Assembly: GCF_000586435.1 (NCBI RefSeq)
Contig: NZ_BAWH01000001.1
Location: forward strand, 462,082-526,081
Source of the DNA: Psychrobacter sp. JCM 18901
GTDB lineage: Bacteria > Pseudomonadota > Gammaproteobacteria > Pseudomonadales > Moraxellaceae
DNA: 64,000 nt
Direction: 5' to 3'
Below are positions 1 through 12,627 of this stretch, piece by piece. Positions within the stretch are counted from its first letter, which is position 1; every line of letters begins with the position of its first letter. The notes under the pieces are model-generated. The model was not told the DNA's origin. It did not search any database and was given only the letters and a program-made list of their open reading frames with translations. The position numbers and the translations under genes were made by a program.

Positions 1-832
1 ACGCTTGAAACCAAGTCGATTGATCGTCTGTACTTTGCGGGTCAGATCAACGGTACGACAGGCTATGAAGAAGCGGGCGTACAAGGCTTGCTTGCAGGTA
101 CCAATGCGGCATTGGTCACTACTAATAATAGCGAGTTTGACACGTGGACACCGCGCCGCGATGAAGCGTATCTTGGGGTGCTTGTCGATGACTTGATTAC
201 CCACGGTACTACCGAGCCGTATCGTATGTTTACGAGCCGCGCAGAGTATCGTCTATTGCTACGTGAAGACAATGCAGATCAACGCTTGACTGAAACAGGT
301 CGCAAGCTTGGCTTGGTTGACGATGTGCGCTGGCAGGCGTATCAAGAAAAAAATGGAAGCTATCGCGACAGAAACCTCACGTCTAAAAGATATGTGGGCA
401 ACGCTGCTAATGCTTTAGGTAAGCAAGTGACTGAGCAAACAGGTGAAGTGTTGTCTAAAGAGTCGACTGCCTTCGATTTGCTAAAGCGTCCGCAAATACA
501 TTTTGCTGATATCGCGGCTATCACGGACTCAACTGTTGATGCACAAGTGGGTGAGCAGATAGAGATTTCTGTTAAATACGCCGGCTATATCGATCGTCAG
601 CAAGAAGATATTGATCAAATGAAGCGACTAGAAAATACGGCGCTGCCGTTAGACTTTGATTATAGTATTGTGTCAGGACTATCAAATGAGATAGTACAGA
701 AACTTACGCAAGTTCGTCCTGCGACGCTAGCTCAAGCGGGACGCGTAAGCGGTGTAACCCCTGCTGCCATTCAATTGTTGGCGATGACGGTTAAAAAGCA
801 TAAAAAAAGCAAAAGCTGCATTGGACTCATAA
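1..832 (+). CDS. mnmG: tRNA uridine-5-carboxymethylaminomethyl modification enzyme MnmG (GidA), 3' part
   Basis: C-terminal part of the FAD-dependent enzyme that, with MnmE, modifies the wobble uridine of several tRNAs. The open frame runs in from the left edge, and the first codons read LETKSIDRLYFAGQINGTTG, the classic MnmG signature, followed by GLLAGTNAAL and the helical C-terminal domain ending GVTPAAIQLLAM. Two frame problems are visible. The stretch 347-404 is out of frame: a 7-A run (347-353) reads one base too long and a C is missing near 404, so about 18 residues are scrambled before the frame recovers. A second 7-A run (802-808) shifts the last codons; with 6 A the protein ends KKAKAALDS at 832 instead of running to 846. 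A bidirectional terminator follows. Identity is very sure. Confidence 0.95.
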
Positions 833-875
833 TAGCTATGCAATAAAGCCTTTTATAATAAAGCACTTATAGTAT

Positions 876-910
876 AAAAAGCCCGTAACGACATTTCGTT
901 ACGGGCTTTT
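876..910. terminator. Bidirectional rho-independent terminator after mnmG
   Basis: A perfect 10-base stem (GCCCGTAACG with CGTTACGGGC) around a short ACATTT-type loop is flanked by AAAAA on the left and TTTT on the right. It closes mnmG. Confidence 0.9.
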
Positions 911-1071
911 GTTTGTCAAAAAAACAGTCAGTTTTAAAAGAAAGTCACCTGTAACCTTGTCCTACTTGCTACTTTGTCTCTATACTAGGTCAGTAAATTT
1001 TCTTACTACTTGTTAATTTGTCTCGCTGATGTCCATATATTGATGGGCTTGTCACCGAACTGAGTCTACTT

Positions 1072-2031
1072 ATGATTGATGCTATTGTTTTTGCTATTAC
1101 CATTGTCTTACCCAACCTTGCCTTAATGTGGTTGGGTTTTTTTATGCAACGACGCGGTGAGGCAAGCCAAACTTTTATCGATCAGGCATCAAGTTTTGTC
1201 TTTAATTATTGCTTGCCGTGTTTATTGTTTTTTAGCGTGGTTGATAGCGACGTCGATTATGGTAAGCAAATTACGCTTATCCTTGTTGGTATCTTGGTGA
1301 CGTTTATATTATTTATTGGCGCAGAGTTTTATGCCAAACGCTTCGTCAAGCGTCCTGAAGACCAAGGTGTGTTTGTACAAGGCGTATTCCGTAGCAACAT
1401 GGCCATCATTGGCCTTGCAACCGTGGCCAACGCTTACGGCGCACAAGGGTTAAGTATCGGTGCTGTCTATATGGGCGTGGTAACGATACTGTTTAATATC
1501 TTGGCAGTCATTACCTTGAGCCGCGTATCCAAAAGTGTAGATGACACATGGATTAGTCGCGGTACGATGATCGTAAAAAAATTGCTAACCAATCCTCTAA
1601 TTTTGGCATTGGTTGGGGCATTCGTCTACAAAGCACTGCCATTGCCACCACTTACAGGGGTGATTCATACCACTGGTGACTTACTGGCAGCGGTGGCTCT
1701 GCCGCTAGCCCTGATCTGTGCGGGTGCTAGTATTAACCTAAAGTCTATGTTGCATCCTTCGGGCTTATCTATGCAGGCGAGTATTGGGCGAATTGTCATT
1801 GCACCATTAATTGCTATCGCTGTTGGGCTCGGATTTGGGCTATCAGGCGTGCATATGGGGGTGTTGTTTTTGATGGTCGCATCACCAACAGCTGCAGCCA
1901 GCTATGTCATGGCAAAAGCAATGGGTGGCAATGATGTATTAGCGGCTAATATTTTGGCATTTACCACTGTTGTCGGCATGTTTGGTATGGCGATTGGGGC
2001 AGCGACGTTACGTGCCCTTGGATTGATGTAA
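1072..2031 (+). CDS. AEC-family (auxin efflux carrier-like) transporter
   Basis: A 319-residue integral membrane protein of the AEC/malonate-transporter family, which exports or takes up small organic anions; the substrate cannot be told from sequence. About ten hydrophobic segments are spread over the whole length, with an early LPNLALMWLGFF segment, the middle FRSNMAIIGLATVANAYG stretch typical of the family, and a late SPTAAASYVMAKAMGGN motif. It is a stand-alone plus-strand gene between two terminators. The frame is clean although it contains a true 7-A run (around 1573-1580, codons for VKKL), which shows that not every 7-A run in the window is wrong. Length is normal for the family. Confidence 0.88.
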   Translation: MIDAIVFAITIVLPNLALMWLGFFMQRRGEASQTFIDQASSFVFNYCLPCLLFFSVVDSDVDYGKQITLILVGILVTFILFIGAEFYAKRFVKRPEDQGVFVQGVFRSNMAIIGLATVANAYGAQGLSIGAVYMGVVTILFNILAVITLSRVSKSVDDTWISRGTMIVKKLLTNPLILALVGAFVYKALPLPPLTGVIHTTGDLLAAVALPLALICAGASINLKSMLHPSGLSMQASIGRIVIAPLIAIAVGLGFGLSGVHMGVLFLMVASPTAAASYVMAKAMGGNDVLAANILAFTTVVGMFGMAIGAATLRALGLM

Positions 2032-2093
2032 TGCAGATTTTATACTATCTTTAAATAAGCAAGTACTTTCGCCTTATCTAATTTTGACAGCAT

Positions 2094-2134
2094 TAAAAAA
2101 GCCCTCTTTTCAAATAAGGAAAGAGGGCTTTTTA
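2094..2134. terminator. Bidirectional terminator between the AEC transporter and the small membrane gene
   Basis: Stem AAGCCCTCTTT with AAAGAGGGCTT around a short loop, A-run on the left and T-run on the right. It serves the convergent genes on both sides. Confidence 0.9.
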
Positions 2135-2139
2135 TTAAT

Positions 2140-2328
2140 CTAGCGTTCACTATTACGCTTGTCTTCACGGCGCTGCTTACGCTTTGGGCTAGTACGATAG
2201 GTCAAATAACCACCGATAGCCATAACTGCAAGAAAGGCGATGATATACATAAATATTGATGAGCCAATCATGAGCGATGCACCGATAATGGGAGTTGCTT
2301 CCATGTCAAAAATCCAGTTAAGGTTCAT
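2140..2328 (-). CDS. Small single-pass membrane protein, unknown function
   Basis: A 62-residue protein with one strong hydrophobic segment (about residues 16-42, including SIFMYIIAFLAVMAIGGYL) and a very basic, Arg/Lys-rich tail ending RKQRREDKRNSER, so the tail is likely cytoplasmic. I recognise no family. It sits just after the LLM oxidoreductase gene on the same strand (24-base gap) and just before a strong terminator, which supports its being a real last gene of that unit. The start is uncertain: a TTG at 2331 is directly followed by the ATG at 2328, which I prefer; a later ATG at 2304 would give a shorter protein. Confidence 0.6.
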   Translation of the reverse strand: MNLNWIFDMEATPIIGASLMIGSSIFMYIIAFLAVMAIGGYLTYRTSPKRKQRREDKRNSER

Positions 2329-2352
2329 CAATAATTATGCAAGTGTCTCATT

Positions 2353-3352
2353 TCATTGTAAAGTAAATAAGTTTAGCTCCGGTGTAAGTTCAAGTGAACG
2401 GATACGGGCGGCTTGGTCATAGATATTGGCCGTCACAATTAGCTCATCTGGCTGATAGGTTGCCAAAAATGCAGCGAGTCTTGGTTTGACCGTGTCGACA
2501 GAGCCAATGAATGATACTGACAATGCATTGTCTACCATCATTTTCTCTGCTTGACTCCAGATACTGTCCATATCGTGGGTAGCTTAGGCATTTGACCTGT
2601 TTCGCCACGACGCAGACGTACAAAACTCTGCTGTGCTGAAGTAAAATGATACTCGGCGGTCGCATCATCATCAGCCAGCAATAAGTTTGCAGCTAGCATC
2701 ACATAAGGCTTATCTAGATAGACAGACGGTTTAAACTGTTCACGGTAAGCCTCAATTGCTTGCCCAAGCATTTGCGGGGCGAAGTGAGAGGCAAACACAT
2801 AAGGTAGTCCTAAATGTGCAGCCAAAGTCGCACCAAATAGAGAAGAGCCTAATATCCAAATCGGTATGCCTGATTTTGCGCCAGGGAATGCCTGTACAGG
2901 GCTGCCATCTGTATCATTACCTAAGAAATACATCAGCTCTTGCACATCTTGTGGAAAGCGTTCGGCATCTTTCATTTGTCGACGAAGTGCCTGAAACGTC
3001 GCACCATCAGTACCAGGTGCACGGCCTAGGCCTAGGTCCACACGGTCACCATATAATGCCTGCAAAGTACCAAACTGCTCAGCAATCACGAGAGGGGCAT
3101 GGTTCGGTAGCATAACGCCGCCAGCACCAATACGGATACGGTCGGTTTTACTACCGATATGCGATAGTAGTACTGAGGTGGCTGCACTGGCGATGCCCGG
3201 CATATTGTGATGCTCTGCCATCCAGTAGCGGTTTAAGCCTGATTTTTCTGCTTGCTGCGCGGTTTCCACTGTTTGGGCGATGCCTTCAGCGATGGTTTTG
3301 CCTTGAGGTACAGGCGCAAGATCTAAAAAGATAAAGGGATTTTATTACTCAT
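2353..3352 (-). CDS. LLM class flavin-dependent oxidoreductase (luciferase-like), frameshifted
   Basis: A bacterial-luciferase-like FMN monooxygenase of the subgroup whose members start with a short SFLDLAPV stretch. The core reads NRYWMAEHHNMPGIASAAT, RIRIGAGGVMLPNHAPL and DLGLGRAPGTDG, all hallmark segments; the C-terminal part continues DNALSVSFIGS. The substrate is unknown. Two deletions break the frame. A 5-base A run at 3325-3329 should be 6, which restores the N-terminus MSNKIPLSFLDLAPVPQG from the ATG at 3352. One base is missing at the GGG at 2577-2579, joining the two main frames at the MDSIWSQAEKMM segment. Repaired length is about 333 residues, normal for the family. Confidence 0.88.
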
Positions 3353-3577
3353 AAATGTTCCAGTAGTGTGTAAATTATTTTCTACTGATATGCTTATAGA
3401 CAGTGGTAGTTTCAAGTGCCGCTAGTCACTGTTAATGAATCATAACAAATTCAGTTAACTCTGTTTTTAAGCTCGCTTAACAATTATTAAGGTGTATTTA
3501 TAAAGGTTGTCGTTTGTCAAAATAAGCGATAAATAAACCATAAGTAAGGTAATAAAAGGATTTAGCAGCATTATACT

Positions 3578-3609
3578 ATGGCATTAAAAAAAGATGGCAT
3601 TAAAAAAAG
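3578..3609. repeat. Perfect 16-bp tandem duplication
   Basis: The unit ATGGCATTAAAAAAAG occurs twice without a gap (3578-3593 and 3594-3609). The second copy provides the A-run, which is the U-tract of the gcd terminator on the minus strand. Confidence 0.85.
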
Positions 3610-3634
3610 CAGGCAACCTAAGTTACCTGCTTCT
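3599..3634 (-). terminator. Rho-independent terminator of gcd
   Basis: On the minus strand AGAAGCAGGTAAC pairs (with one G-U) with GTTGCCTGCTT and is followed by seven T. It lies about 65 bases after the gcd stop. Confidence 0.8.
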
Positions 3635-3699
3635 CTAATTATAAGATTATAAGATAATGATAAATTAAATAATCATTATCTTAAGAACCAAATGCAACA

Positions 3700-6183
3700 T
3701 TATTTATCTTGGTCGCTAAGTTTGTAAGCTAAGACATAATCACCGATGGTTGTTCCAACTGAACCATGACCACCTGCAACCAATACGACCATTTGCTCAC
3801 CTTTAGAGTTTAAGTAAGTCATTGGCGTGGCTTGACCACCTGCTGGAATACGGACATTCCATAGCACGTCGCCATTTTTTTTAAGTCATAAGCTCGGAAG
3901 TTGTTTTCTGTCGCCGCTGACAAGAATGCGACGCCGCCTTTAGTGATGATAGGTCCACCGATACCAGGTACGCCCAGTTCCAGTTTGATAGGAATAGGAG
4001 ACAAGTCTTGTACCGTACCATTTTTGCGTTGATAAGCGATATCACCTGTGGCTAGGTCAGCACCAGCGATTGTGCCCATGGTGCTGCTGACAAGGTACGC
4101 CTAATGGTGACAAGAAGGGCCCCAATTCTACTGCATAATCTGCACCTTCATTGGCATTGACGCCTTGCTCGCCTTTATTGGTCTCTGCATCGCCCAACGT
4201 GTCTCTAGGAATGAGTTTTGAGGTAAATGCCAAGTAAGTCGGCATACCAAACATCACGCCATTCTCAGGATCGACTGCAATACCGCCCCAATTAAAGGTA
4301 CCAAAGTTACCAGGATAGACCAAGCTACCATTTGTTGATGGCGGGGTATAGCGACCATCATAGTTGAGCTGATTGAACTCAATACGGCACATCATTTGAT
4401 CGACGAGACTGGCACCCCACATGTCTTTTTCAGTCAGTGGTTCAGGCTCAAAGCTCAAGCCAGAATAAGGCTGAGTTGGCGCTGCGTGCTCTCCCGCTAT
4501 GAGATAGCCTTGCGGTGCAGGACGTTCTTTAATCGGTACAATAGGCTCACCCGTTGCGCGGTTCAAGACGTATACATCACCTTGTTTGGTTGGTACAACT
4601 AGCGCAGGCTGTACACCATCGGCCGTATCTAGATCAAGTAAGGTTGGCTGCGCAGGCGTGTCCATGTCCCAAAGGTCATGATGGACAAACTGCTGAACCC
4701 AGCGTGCTTCACCAGTCTCGATATCTAGAGCGACAACAGACGTTGCATACTTTTCTTCAGCGGCATTTCGGTAGCTGCCTAGCTGATCCGGTGTGCGGTT
4801 ACCCATAGGGAAGTAGGCCAATCCAAGCTCTTCATCGGCAGTAGCGACTGACCATGAATTTGGTGAGCTGGTCTTATAAGTCTGGGTTGGATCATTGACA
4901 TCGAAAGGTGCTGTATTGTCAGGATCACCTGAGTCCCAGTTCCAAAGAAGCTCACCGGTATTGACATCATACGCACGGATCACACCAGAAGGCGAGTTGA
5001 CGTCATAGTTATCATTGACAGCACCAGCGACGATGATAGTATCACCCGCGATAACTGGTGGTGACGTAGAATAATAGTAACCTGCTTGATTGAACGGCAT
5101 GTTATGCATCAAGTCTAATGCACCATCATCACCAAAATCTTGGCAGCGTTGCCCAGTATTTGGATCGAGTGCATACAACTTCGCATCAGACGTTGGGATA
5201 AATATCTTGGCATCGCATTGCTTAGATGCATTTTCAAAGGTATTACCAGCAATTTTCTGTACTTGCACGGGGCTGGTCGCTTGACCCGCATAATAAGATA
5301 CGCCGCGACAGGTTTGGTGCTGACGTTGTAAGTTTTCCTCTACTTGAGGATCAAACTTCCACAGCGTCTCACCAGAGTCGGCATCTAGCGCTAGTACCCA
5401 GTTGTGAGGGTACATAAGTATAAACCGTTGCCAATCTTTAATGGTGTTGCCTGATAAGTGGTCTCACCGACATCGTTAGGACCTTTGACATCACCTGTTT
5501 GGATTTGCCATGCCAGTTCTAAATCTTTGACGTTATCGGTATTGATTTTATCTAGAGGTGAGTAGCGCTGACCATAATCAGTACGACCATACGCGCTCCA
5601 TTCGCCATCTGGCGTTTGCTGACCGTTTGATAACGGGTCACCAAGGTTGGCTGAAGTCTCATCTGAGCTGACGTTTTGCTCGTCATCATTTGCAGCAGTC
5701 AAGTTAAGCTCACCGAGTTTGTCAGTGGCATTATTAGCTAGACTACCAAAAGAGAGTAGTGCACCTACGATTACGCTTACGAGCAGTCCCCAATAATACA
5801 GAGGGCTTTTCTTAGCAGTATTTGTGGTTGATGCATTAGCTGCAGCATTTGCGTTTACTTGAGTTTTAGGCCCACGCATTTTGTTGGATACCCATGGCAG
5901 TAGCATGAGCAAACCAAATATAAGCGGGAAGCCAACTCGAGGTGCTAGTGCCCACCAATAGAACCCAGATTCCCAAAGCGCCCAAGCCATGGTTGCTACG
6001 ATAAATAGTGCATATAACCCGTAAGCACTCCAGTGTTTTTTTGAACAATAAAAAAGCTGTCGTTAGTATAATGACGCCAGCAATGAGGTAGTAAGGACTA
6101 CCGCCTAAGGACAATAAATAAGCGCCGCCAATGAGTAGAGGGGCGGCAAAAATTGCCATAATGATCGCTACGAATTTTTCCAT
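3700..6183 (-). CDS. gcd: Membrane-bound PQQ-dependent glucose dehydrogenase, frameshifted
   Basis: Quinoprotein that oxidises glucose to gluconolactone on the periplasmic side and passes electrons to ubiquinone. The N-terminal ~140 residues hold the usual cluster of membrane segments (AIFAAPLLIGGAYLLSLGG, GLLMLLPWVSNK, YWGLLVSVIVGALLSFGS). Then comes the PQQ beta-propeller with DGEWSAYGRTDYGQRYSPL, TPLKIGNGLYLCTPHN and, near the end, GGQATPMTY and VAGGHGSVGT. The repaired protein starts MEKFVAIIM at 6183 and ends SDQDK at 3700, about 827 residues. It is broken at four places: T7 at 6036-6042 (should be 6), GGG at 5408-5410 (one G missing), two bases missing around 4075-4084, and T8 at 3875-3882 (6 expected). 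No PQQ synthesis gene is in the window. A large inverted repeat lies just upstream. Confidence 0.93.
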
Positions 6184-6220
6184 GAGCGGTATCACCTGTT
6201 TACAAAAGAGCAAGTTAATA

Positions 6221-6271
6221 TGTATTGATATTTAGTCGCAAATCAATTTCATTCGACCAAATATCAATACA
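6221..6271. repeat. Large inverted repeat upstream of gcd, possible operator
   Basis: Arms TGTATTGATATTTAGTCG (6221-6238) and CGACCAAATATCAATACA (6254-6271) are reverse complements except for one base; the loop is 15 bases. It sits 38-88 bases before the gcd ATG, in the only gap between the regulator gene and gcd. No T-run follows on either side, so a protein-binding site is more likely than a terminator. Confidence 0.8.
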
Positions 6272-6387
6272 AGTGTGAATGATATATAAAAGAAACATTG
6301 AATAACGTTCTAGAATCTATTTTATCATCCACAGCTCAGTCTAGTAAGGGTGAGCAAGTCTGAGATACTTTATTTAACAAATGCTCA

Positions 6388-7317
6388 TTAATTTGCAAAT
6401 TGCTTTTGACATAGCTCTATGAAAGCGCGACCATATTGACGGATTTCTGCATCATCGCGTACCGCCATCCAACTGGTAAAGCGACCAAAATGATCGACGG
6501 GTATGGCAGTCAGGTTTTGATAATGGCTTGGCTCAAATGCCATTTCTGCGATGATACCAATACCTAGGCCTAGACCGACATAGGTGCTGATCACATCGGC
6601 ATCGAGCGCCGCTAATACAATATCTGGCTCCAGTCCTGCTTCATCAAACGTCTTGTCAATCGCGCCGCGTCCTGTAAAACCACCGTGATAGGTCACAATC
6701 GGATAGCTGGCAAGCGTGGGCAAGTCGATAGACTCTTGGCTAGCCAGTTCGTGATCACTCGGTACGATAACGCGATGCGTCCAGTCATAGTAACGGTAGC
6801 ATCTTAAATAGTTGTTATGCAGCAAGGACTCAGTGGCAATACCGATATCGGCTTGACCGCGGATGACCATCTGAGCGATGGTCTCAGGATCTGCCTGTTG
6901 CAAAATCAGATTTACTTTAGGGAAACGATCTTTGAACTCTTTAACCACTTGCGGCAGTACATAACGCGCTTGCGTGTGAGTGGTAGCAATCGTCAGCGTA
7001 CCGATATTAGGATTATTAAAGTCTAAACTTAGGTTTTCAATGGTACGAATTTCAGCAAAGATAGACTCGATATGTGGCATAAGCGCTGTGCCCATAGTGG
7101 TAAGTCCTGTCAGGCGTTTGCCTTGACGCACAAATACTTCCGTCTTTAACTGGTTTTCTAGCGCAGCAATATGCTTTGATAAGCTTGATTGACTGGTATG
7201 TAGCACGGTCGCCGCTTGGCTTAAGTTATAACCGTTAATCACCGTATGCCATACTGTTTCTAGCTGTTTGAGCTGAATCTGCAAATGCCGTTGGTTGACC
7301 ACTACGTCGATTGCCAT
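6388..7317 (-). CDS. LysR-family transcriptional regulator, CysB/Cbl-like
   Basis: A 309-residue LysR regulator. An N-terminal winged helix-turn-helix (residues ~15-75, NLSQAATVLHTSQSSLSKHI) precedes a periplasmic-binding-fold sensor domain. The sensor carries features shared with CysB and Cbl: ATTHTQARYVLP, YPIVTYHGGFTGR and ALDADVISTYVGLGLGIGII. In CysB this domain binds acetylserine or sulfate-type ligands, so a role in sulfur metabolism or oxidative stress is plausible but not shown. The gene lies 204 bases upstream of gcd on the same strand and downstream of katG. A short palindrome directly before its start may serve autoregulation. The frame is intact. I do not name it cysB because the paralogue cannot be decided from sequence alone. 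Confidence 0.87.
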   Translation of the reverse strand: MAIDVVVNQRHLQIQLKQLETVWHTVINGYNLSQAATVLHTSQSSLSKHIAALENQLKTEVFVRQGKRLTGLTTMGTALMPHIESIFAEIRTIENLSLDFNNPNIGTLTIATTHTQARYVLPQVVKEFKDRFPKVNLILQQADPETIAQMVIRGQADIGIATESLLHNNYLRCYRYYDWTHRVIVPSDHELASQESIDLPTLASYPIVTYHGGFTGRGAIDKTFDEAGLEPDIVLAALDADVISTYVGLGLGIGIIAEMAFEPSHYQNLTAIPVDHFGRFTSWMAVRDDAEIRQYGRAFIELCQKQFAN

Positions 7318-7330
7318 AACTTAATCCTAT

Positions 7331-7344
7331 TGTATAAATATACA
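7331..7344. promoter_or_regulatory. Short palindrome before the LysR-type regulator, possible operator
   Basis: TGTATA-AA-TATACA is a perfect inverted repeat 14-27 bases upstream of the regulator ATG on the minus strand. Its place suits a LysR-type autoregulatory site, but it could simply overlap a -10 element. Confidence 0.4.
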
Positions 7345-7587
7345 AACCTCGTCTGTATATGAAAGTAAAAATGTCTGAACATACAGTAATAAAGTAGTGT
7401 AAAACAAAGCTATTATTCTTGTATATAATAAATAGCTATCAATTTATGATAATTATGAATATAGAATTTGCATTTTGCAATGCTAAAAAAATATTCGTTC
7501 AGTAAATGCTGCTTAGTAAGTGAATGCTTCTTTATTCAGTGAGGTAACTTGATCTAACAATTCATAAAGAACGGTCATTATTGAGCA

Positions 7588-7625
7588 TAAAAAAACAGCT
7601 ACCTTCTAAAAGATAGCTGTTTGTT
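7588..7625 (-). terminator. Rho-independent terminator of katG
   Basis: On the minus strand AACAGCTATC pairs with GGTAGCTGTT (one G-U) and is followed by a run of seven T. It lies about 75 bases after the katG stop. Confidence 0.85.
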
Positions 7626-7699
7626 AGTTATAAAGTTATTTATTACTATTAATATTTACTACTGTTAATCAGTTGATACTGACCAACTTCAAACTCAGC

Positions 7700-10070
<2,371 letters not shown>

Positions 10071-10668
10071 GGTATAACTCCTAGGCTATGATAATCGAAA
10101 GAACAAACCGTGAATCTCGGTAGTCGTTGTTTATGTACAAAGCATAACTAAGCTGAGTGGATTTATAAAACTAATATATAAGAATTATAAGTTTTAAATT
10201 ACCAATCATAAAATACTTGATGTTTTGTTTATCTCAATCATTATTAACGCCCTTGCTTATCATCGCCAGTTAAGAGTAAACCAATAGAGTGCACCTAACC
10301 AATCAAGCCTGCGTCAGTTTTACTACTACCTTTATATTACCTATAAATAATGTCATTGTCAGACATCCTTCAAAATAGAAATTAGCAATAAAAAAAGAGA
10401 GCTAAGATAACCTTGGTAAAACACTGCGGTTTTTTGCGTTACTATTAAGAAATATAAGCGATTGTACATGGCCTGCAATCGCTAAGTTAATGCAAAAACA
10501 TCTAGTCAAGATAAAGGTTCTCAAGTACCATAACTGGATTTTGTTGTAATCATAATATTGGTGCAACGTAGAGCAATTTTTATCGATCCTTTTGTCGATA
10601 ACTGATTCTAAAGATTGATAAAAATTGTGCGCGGTTGTGTTCTTTGTCTGAATTGTTGGTGAGTTATT
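10071..10668. other. Divergent intergenic region katG / ampG
   Basis: About 600 bases without a convincing gene. It must hold both promoters. An 8-bp stem (AGCGATTG at 10457-10464 with CAATCGCT at 10476-10483) is present. I could not place an OxyR site with confidence. Confidence 0.65.
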
Positions 10669-12583
10669 ATGTCTGCTGTCAAATCTGTACCGCCCAATCA
10701 ACCAATTGCCAAAAAGTCATGGGGCGAGGCTACAAAAGCTTATCTCGATCCTCGTGTCATTATTATGCTGTTTTTGGGGTTCTCAGCGGGTATACCTATT
10801 CTGCTGATTTTCTCAAGTCTGTCGCTATGGCTGAGAGAAGCAGGCATTGATCGTAGTGTCGTCACTATGTTCAGCTGGGCAGCACTGGGGTATTCGTTCA
10901 AGTTTATTTGGGCGCCATTGATTGATGCGCTCCCTGTACCGTTTTTGACCAAGTGGCTGGGGCGTCGTCGTAGTTGGATGGTGGTATCACAGCTGCTTAT
11001 CGTGCTGGCAATCTTTTTGATGGCAAGGGTAAATCCTGTTAGCGAAGATGTCTTGGTTTATATGGCAGGCGCGGCCGTGCTGCTTGGGTTCTCTTCTGCG
11101 ACGCAAGATATCGTGATTGATGCGTACCGTATTGAGCTTGCGCCGCCGTCTATGCAGTCTATCTTGTCCTCTATCTATGTGTCAGGCTACCGTATCGGTA
11201 TGATTGTCGCAGGGGCAGGCGCGTTATATTTGGCTGATTATTTCGGCTCAAATGAGACGTTTTATAGTTATGAAGCATGGCGCAATACCTATTACATCAT
11301 GGCAGGAGTCATGACCTTAGGGGTGTTAACGACGTTTGCTAGTTATGAGCCAACCGCTGAGACCCTGCAAAGTAAAAAGCAGAAGGGTAACTTAAAAGTA
11401 TTCCTAATTTATTCGGCGTTACTGCTTATCCCAGGTCTGCTGTTTGGTGTTATTTACCTGATTAATATTTTGATCAATACAGTATTTGATAGCACAGTGG
11501 CCTTGATACCACTAATGGTAATGCCAGCGATTAAATTTTACTTTTTAGCATTGGTCGCGTGCGCGCCATTGTTATTACTGTACTTTATTATCAATCAACC
11601 AAAAATCATTAACAAAGCTCCGTTGGTCGCTGAAACTCGTGAAGACTACGTCAGACTGGTAGCGTTGTTTGTTTTTTCAGTGATTGCCTTTATCGCTGCT
11701 TATATATTGATGGGACAAGTCTTACCAGAGTTCGAAGGCGCGTTTTCTAGCTTCTTTGTAGAAACCTTGCACTTATTAGTAAGCCTAGGCGCGGCGATGG
11801 CCGCAGGTTATGCCCTGGTACAAGTAGGACTGGTAAAAAAAGAAGTGGCCATGGCAACATGGATCGAGCCTGTTTTAGACTTTTTCCGACGTTATGGCAA
11901 AAAAGCCTTGCTGCTATTAGCCTTGATTGGTCTATACCGCATCTCAGATATCGTCGCAGGCGTGATCTCCAACGTGTTTTATCAAGATATGGCTTTAGCA
12001 AAACAGATATCGCCAATGCCGTAAAACTGGTCGGTGTGATTATGGCAATTGCAGGTGGCTTCTTGGGCGGGATTTTGGCTCAACGTTTCCGTATTATGCA
12101 TGCCATGATGATTGGTGCAATTTTAGCGTGTGCGACTAACCTGTTGTTTGTAGTATTGACATATAACCCAGGTAGCCTGCCAATCATGTATATGGCAGTG
12201 ATATTTGATAACTTGGCTGCGGGCCTTGCGAGTGCTGTATTCATCGCTTTCTTATCAGCACTAACCTCGATTCGCTTTACTGCTGTACAGTATGCGATTT
12301 TTCCTCATTGATGACGTTGATACCAAAAGTGATGGGTGGTTATTCTGGTGCTATCGTCGATAATATGGGTTATCCGTTTTTCTTTATCTTTACCTTTGCT
12401 ATCGGTATTCCAATTCTGGCACTGATCTACTTTGTTGATAGACATATTGTCATTGGTGATAACGACGATATTTATGGCGATGACAATAATGATGGCAGCG
12501 GTGGCAATGGGGTAGGTGACAAACTGAGCAAAACCAATCCTAACCTGACCGATACCAAAGAGCCGCCACGCGCATCAGAGTAG
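10669..12583 (+). CDS. ampG: AmpG-type muropeptide permease (MFS), frameshifted
   Basis: Inner-membrane major-facilitator protein that in its family imports anhydro-muropeptides for cell-wall recycling. The N-terminal half shows the AmpG pattern: FLGFSAGIPILLIFSSLSLWL, FSWAALGYSFKFIWAPLID and the GRRRSWMVVSQ loop, then SSATQDIVIDAYRIE. The repaired protein is about 638 residues with a long central membrane insert and a hydrophilic Asp/Asn/Gly-rich tail. Two deletions break it: a G missing at 11991-11992 (restores FYQDMGFSKTDIANAV) and a T missing in the T5 run at 12298-12302 (restores AIFSSLMTLIPKVMGGYSG). The second half includes AGGFLGGILAQRF and ASAVFIAFLSALT. prmC follows 44 bases later and may be co-transcribed. 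Confidence 0.88.
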
Positions 12584-12627
12584 TTTAGGCCCTTTACTGA
12601 TCTTTCTATTATTTTTAAGAGTGACTT

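Larger units (their letters stand above)
3353..3699. other. Intergenic region between gcd and the LLM oxidoreductase
   Basis: No gene seen. It holds the gcd terminator, a perfect 16-base tandem duplication (3578-3609) and presumably the promoter of the LLM gene near its right-hand end. Confidence 0.7.
7318..7699. other. Intergenic region between the LysR-type gene and katG
   Basis: No gene seen. It contains the katG terminator, an AT-rich stretch with several TATA-like elements, and the TGTATA palindrome next to the regulator start. Confidence 0.7.

Noticed and set aside
10402..10701. Possible 99-codon minus-strand gene in the katG-ampG gap
   Set aside because: It overlaps the ampG start, has no ribosome site, and its composition looks like random translation of AT-rich DNA.
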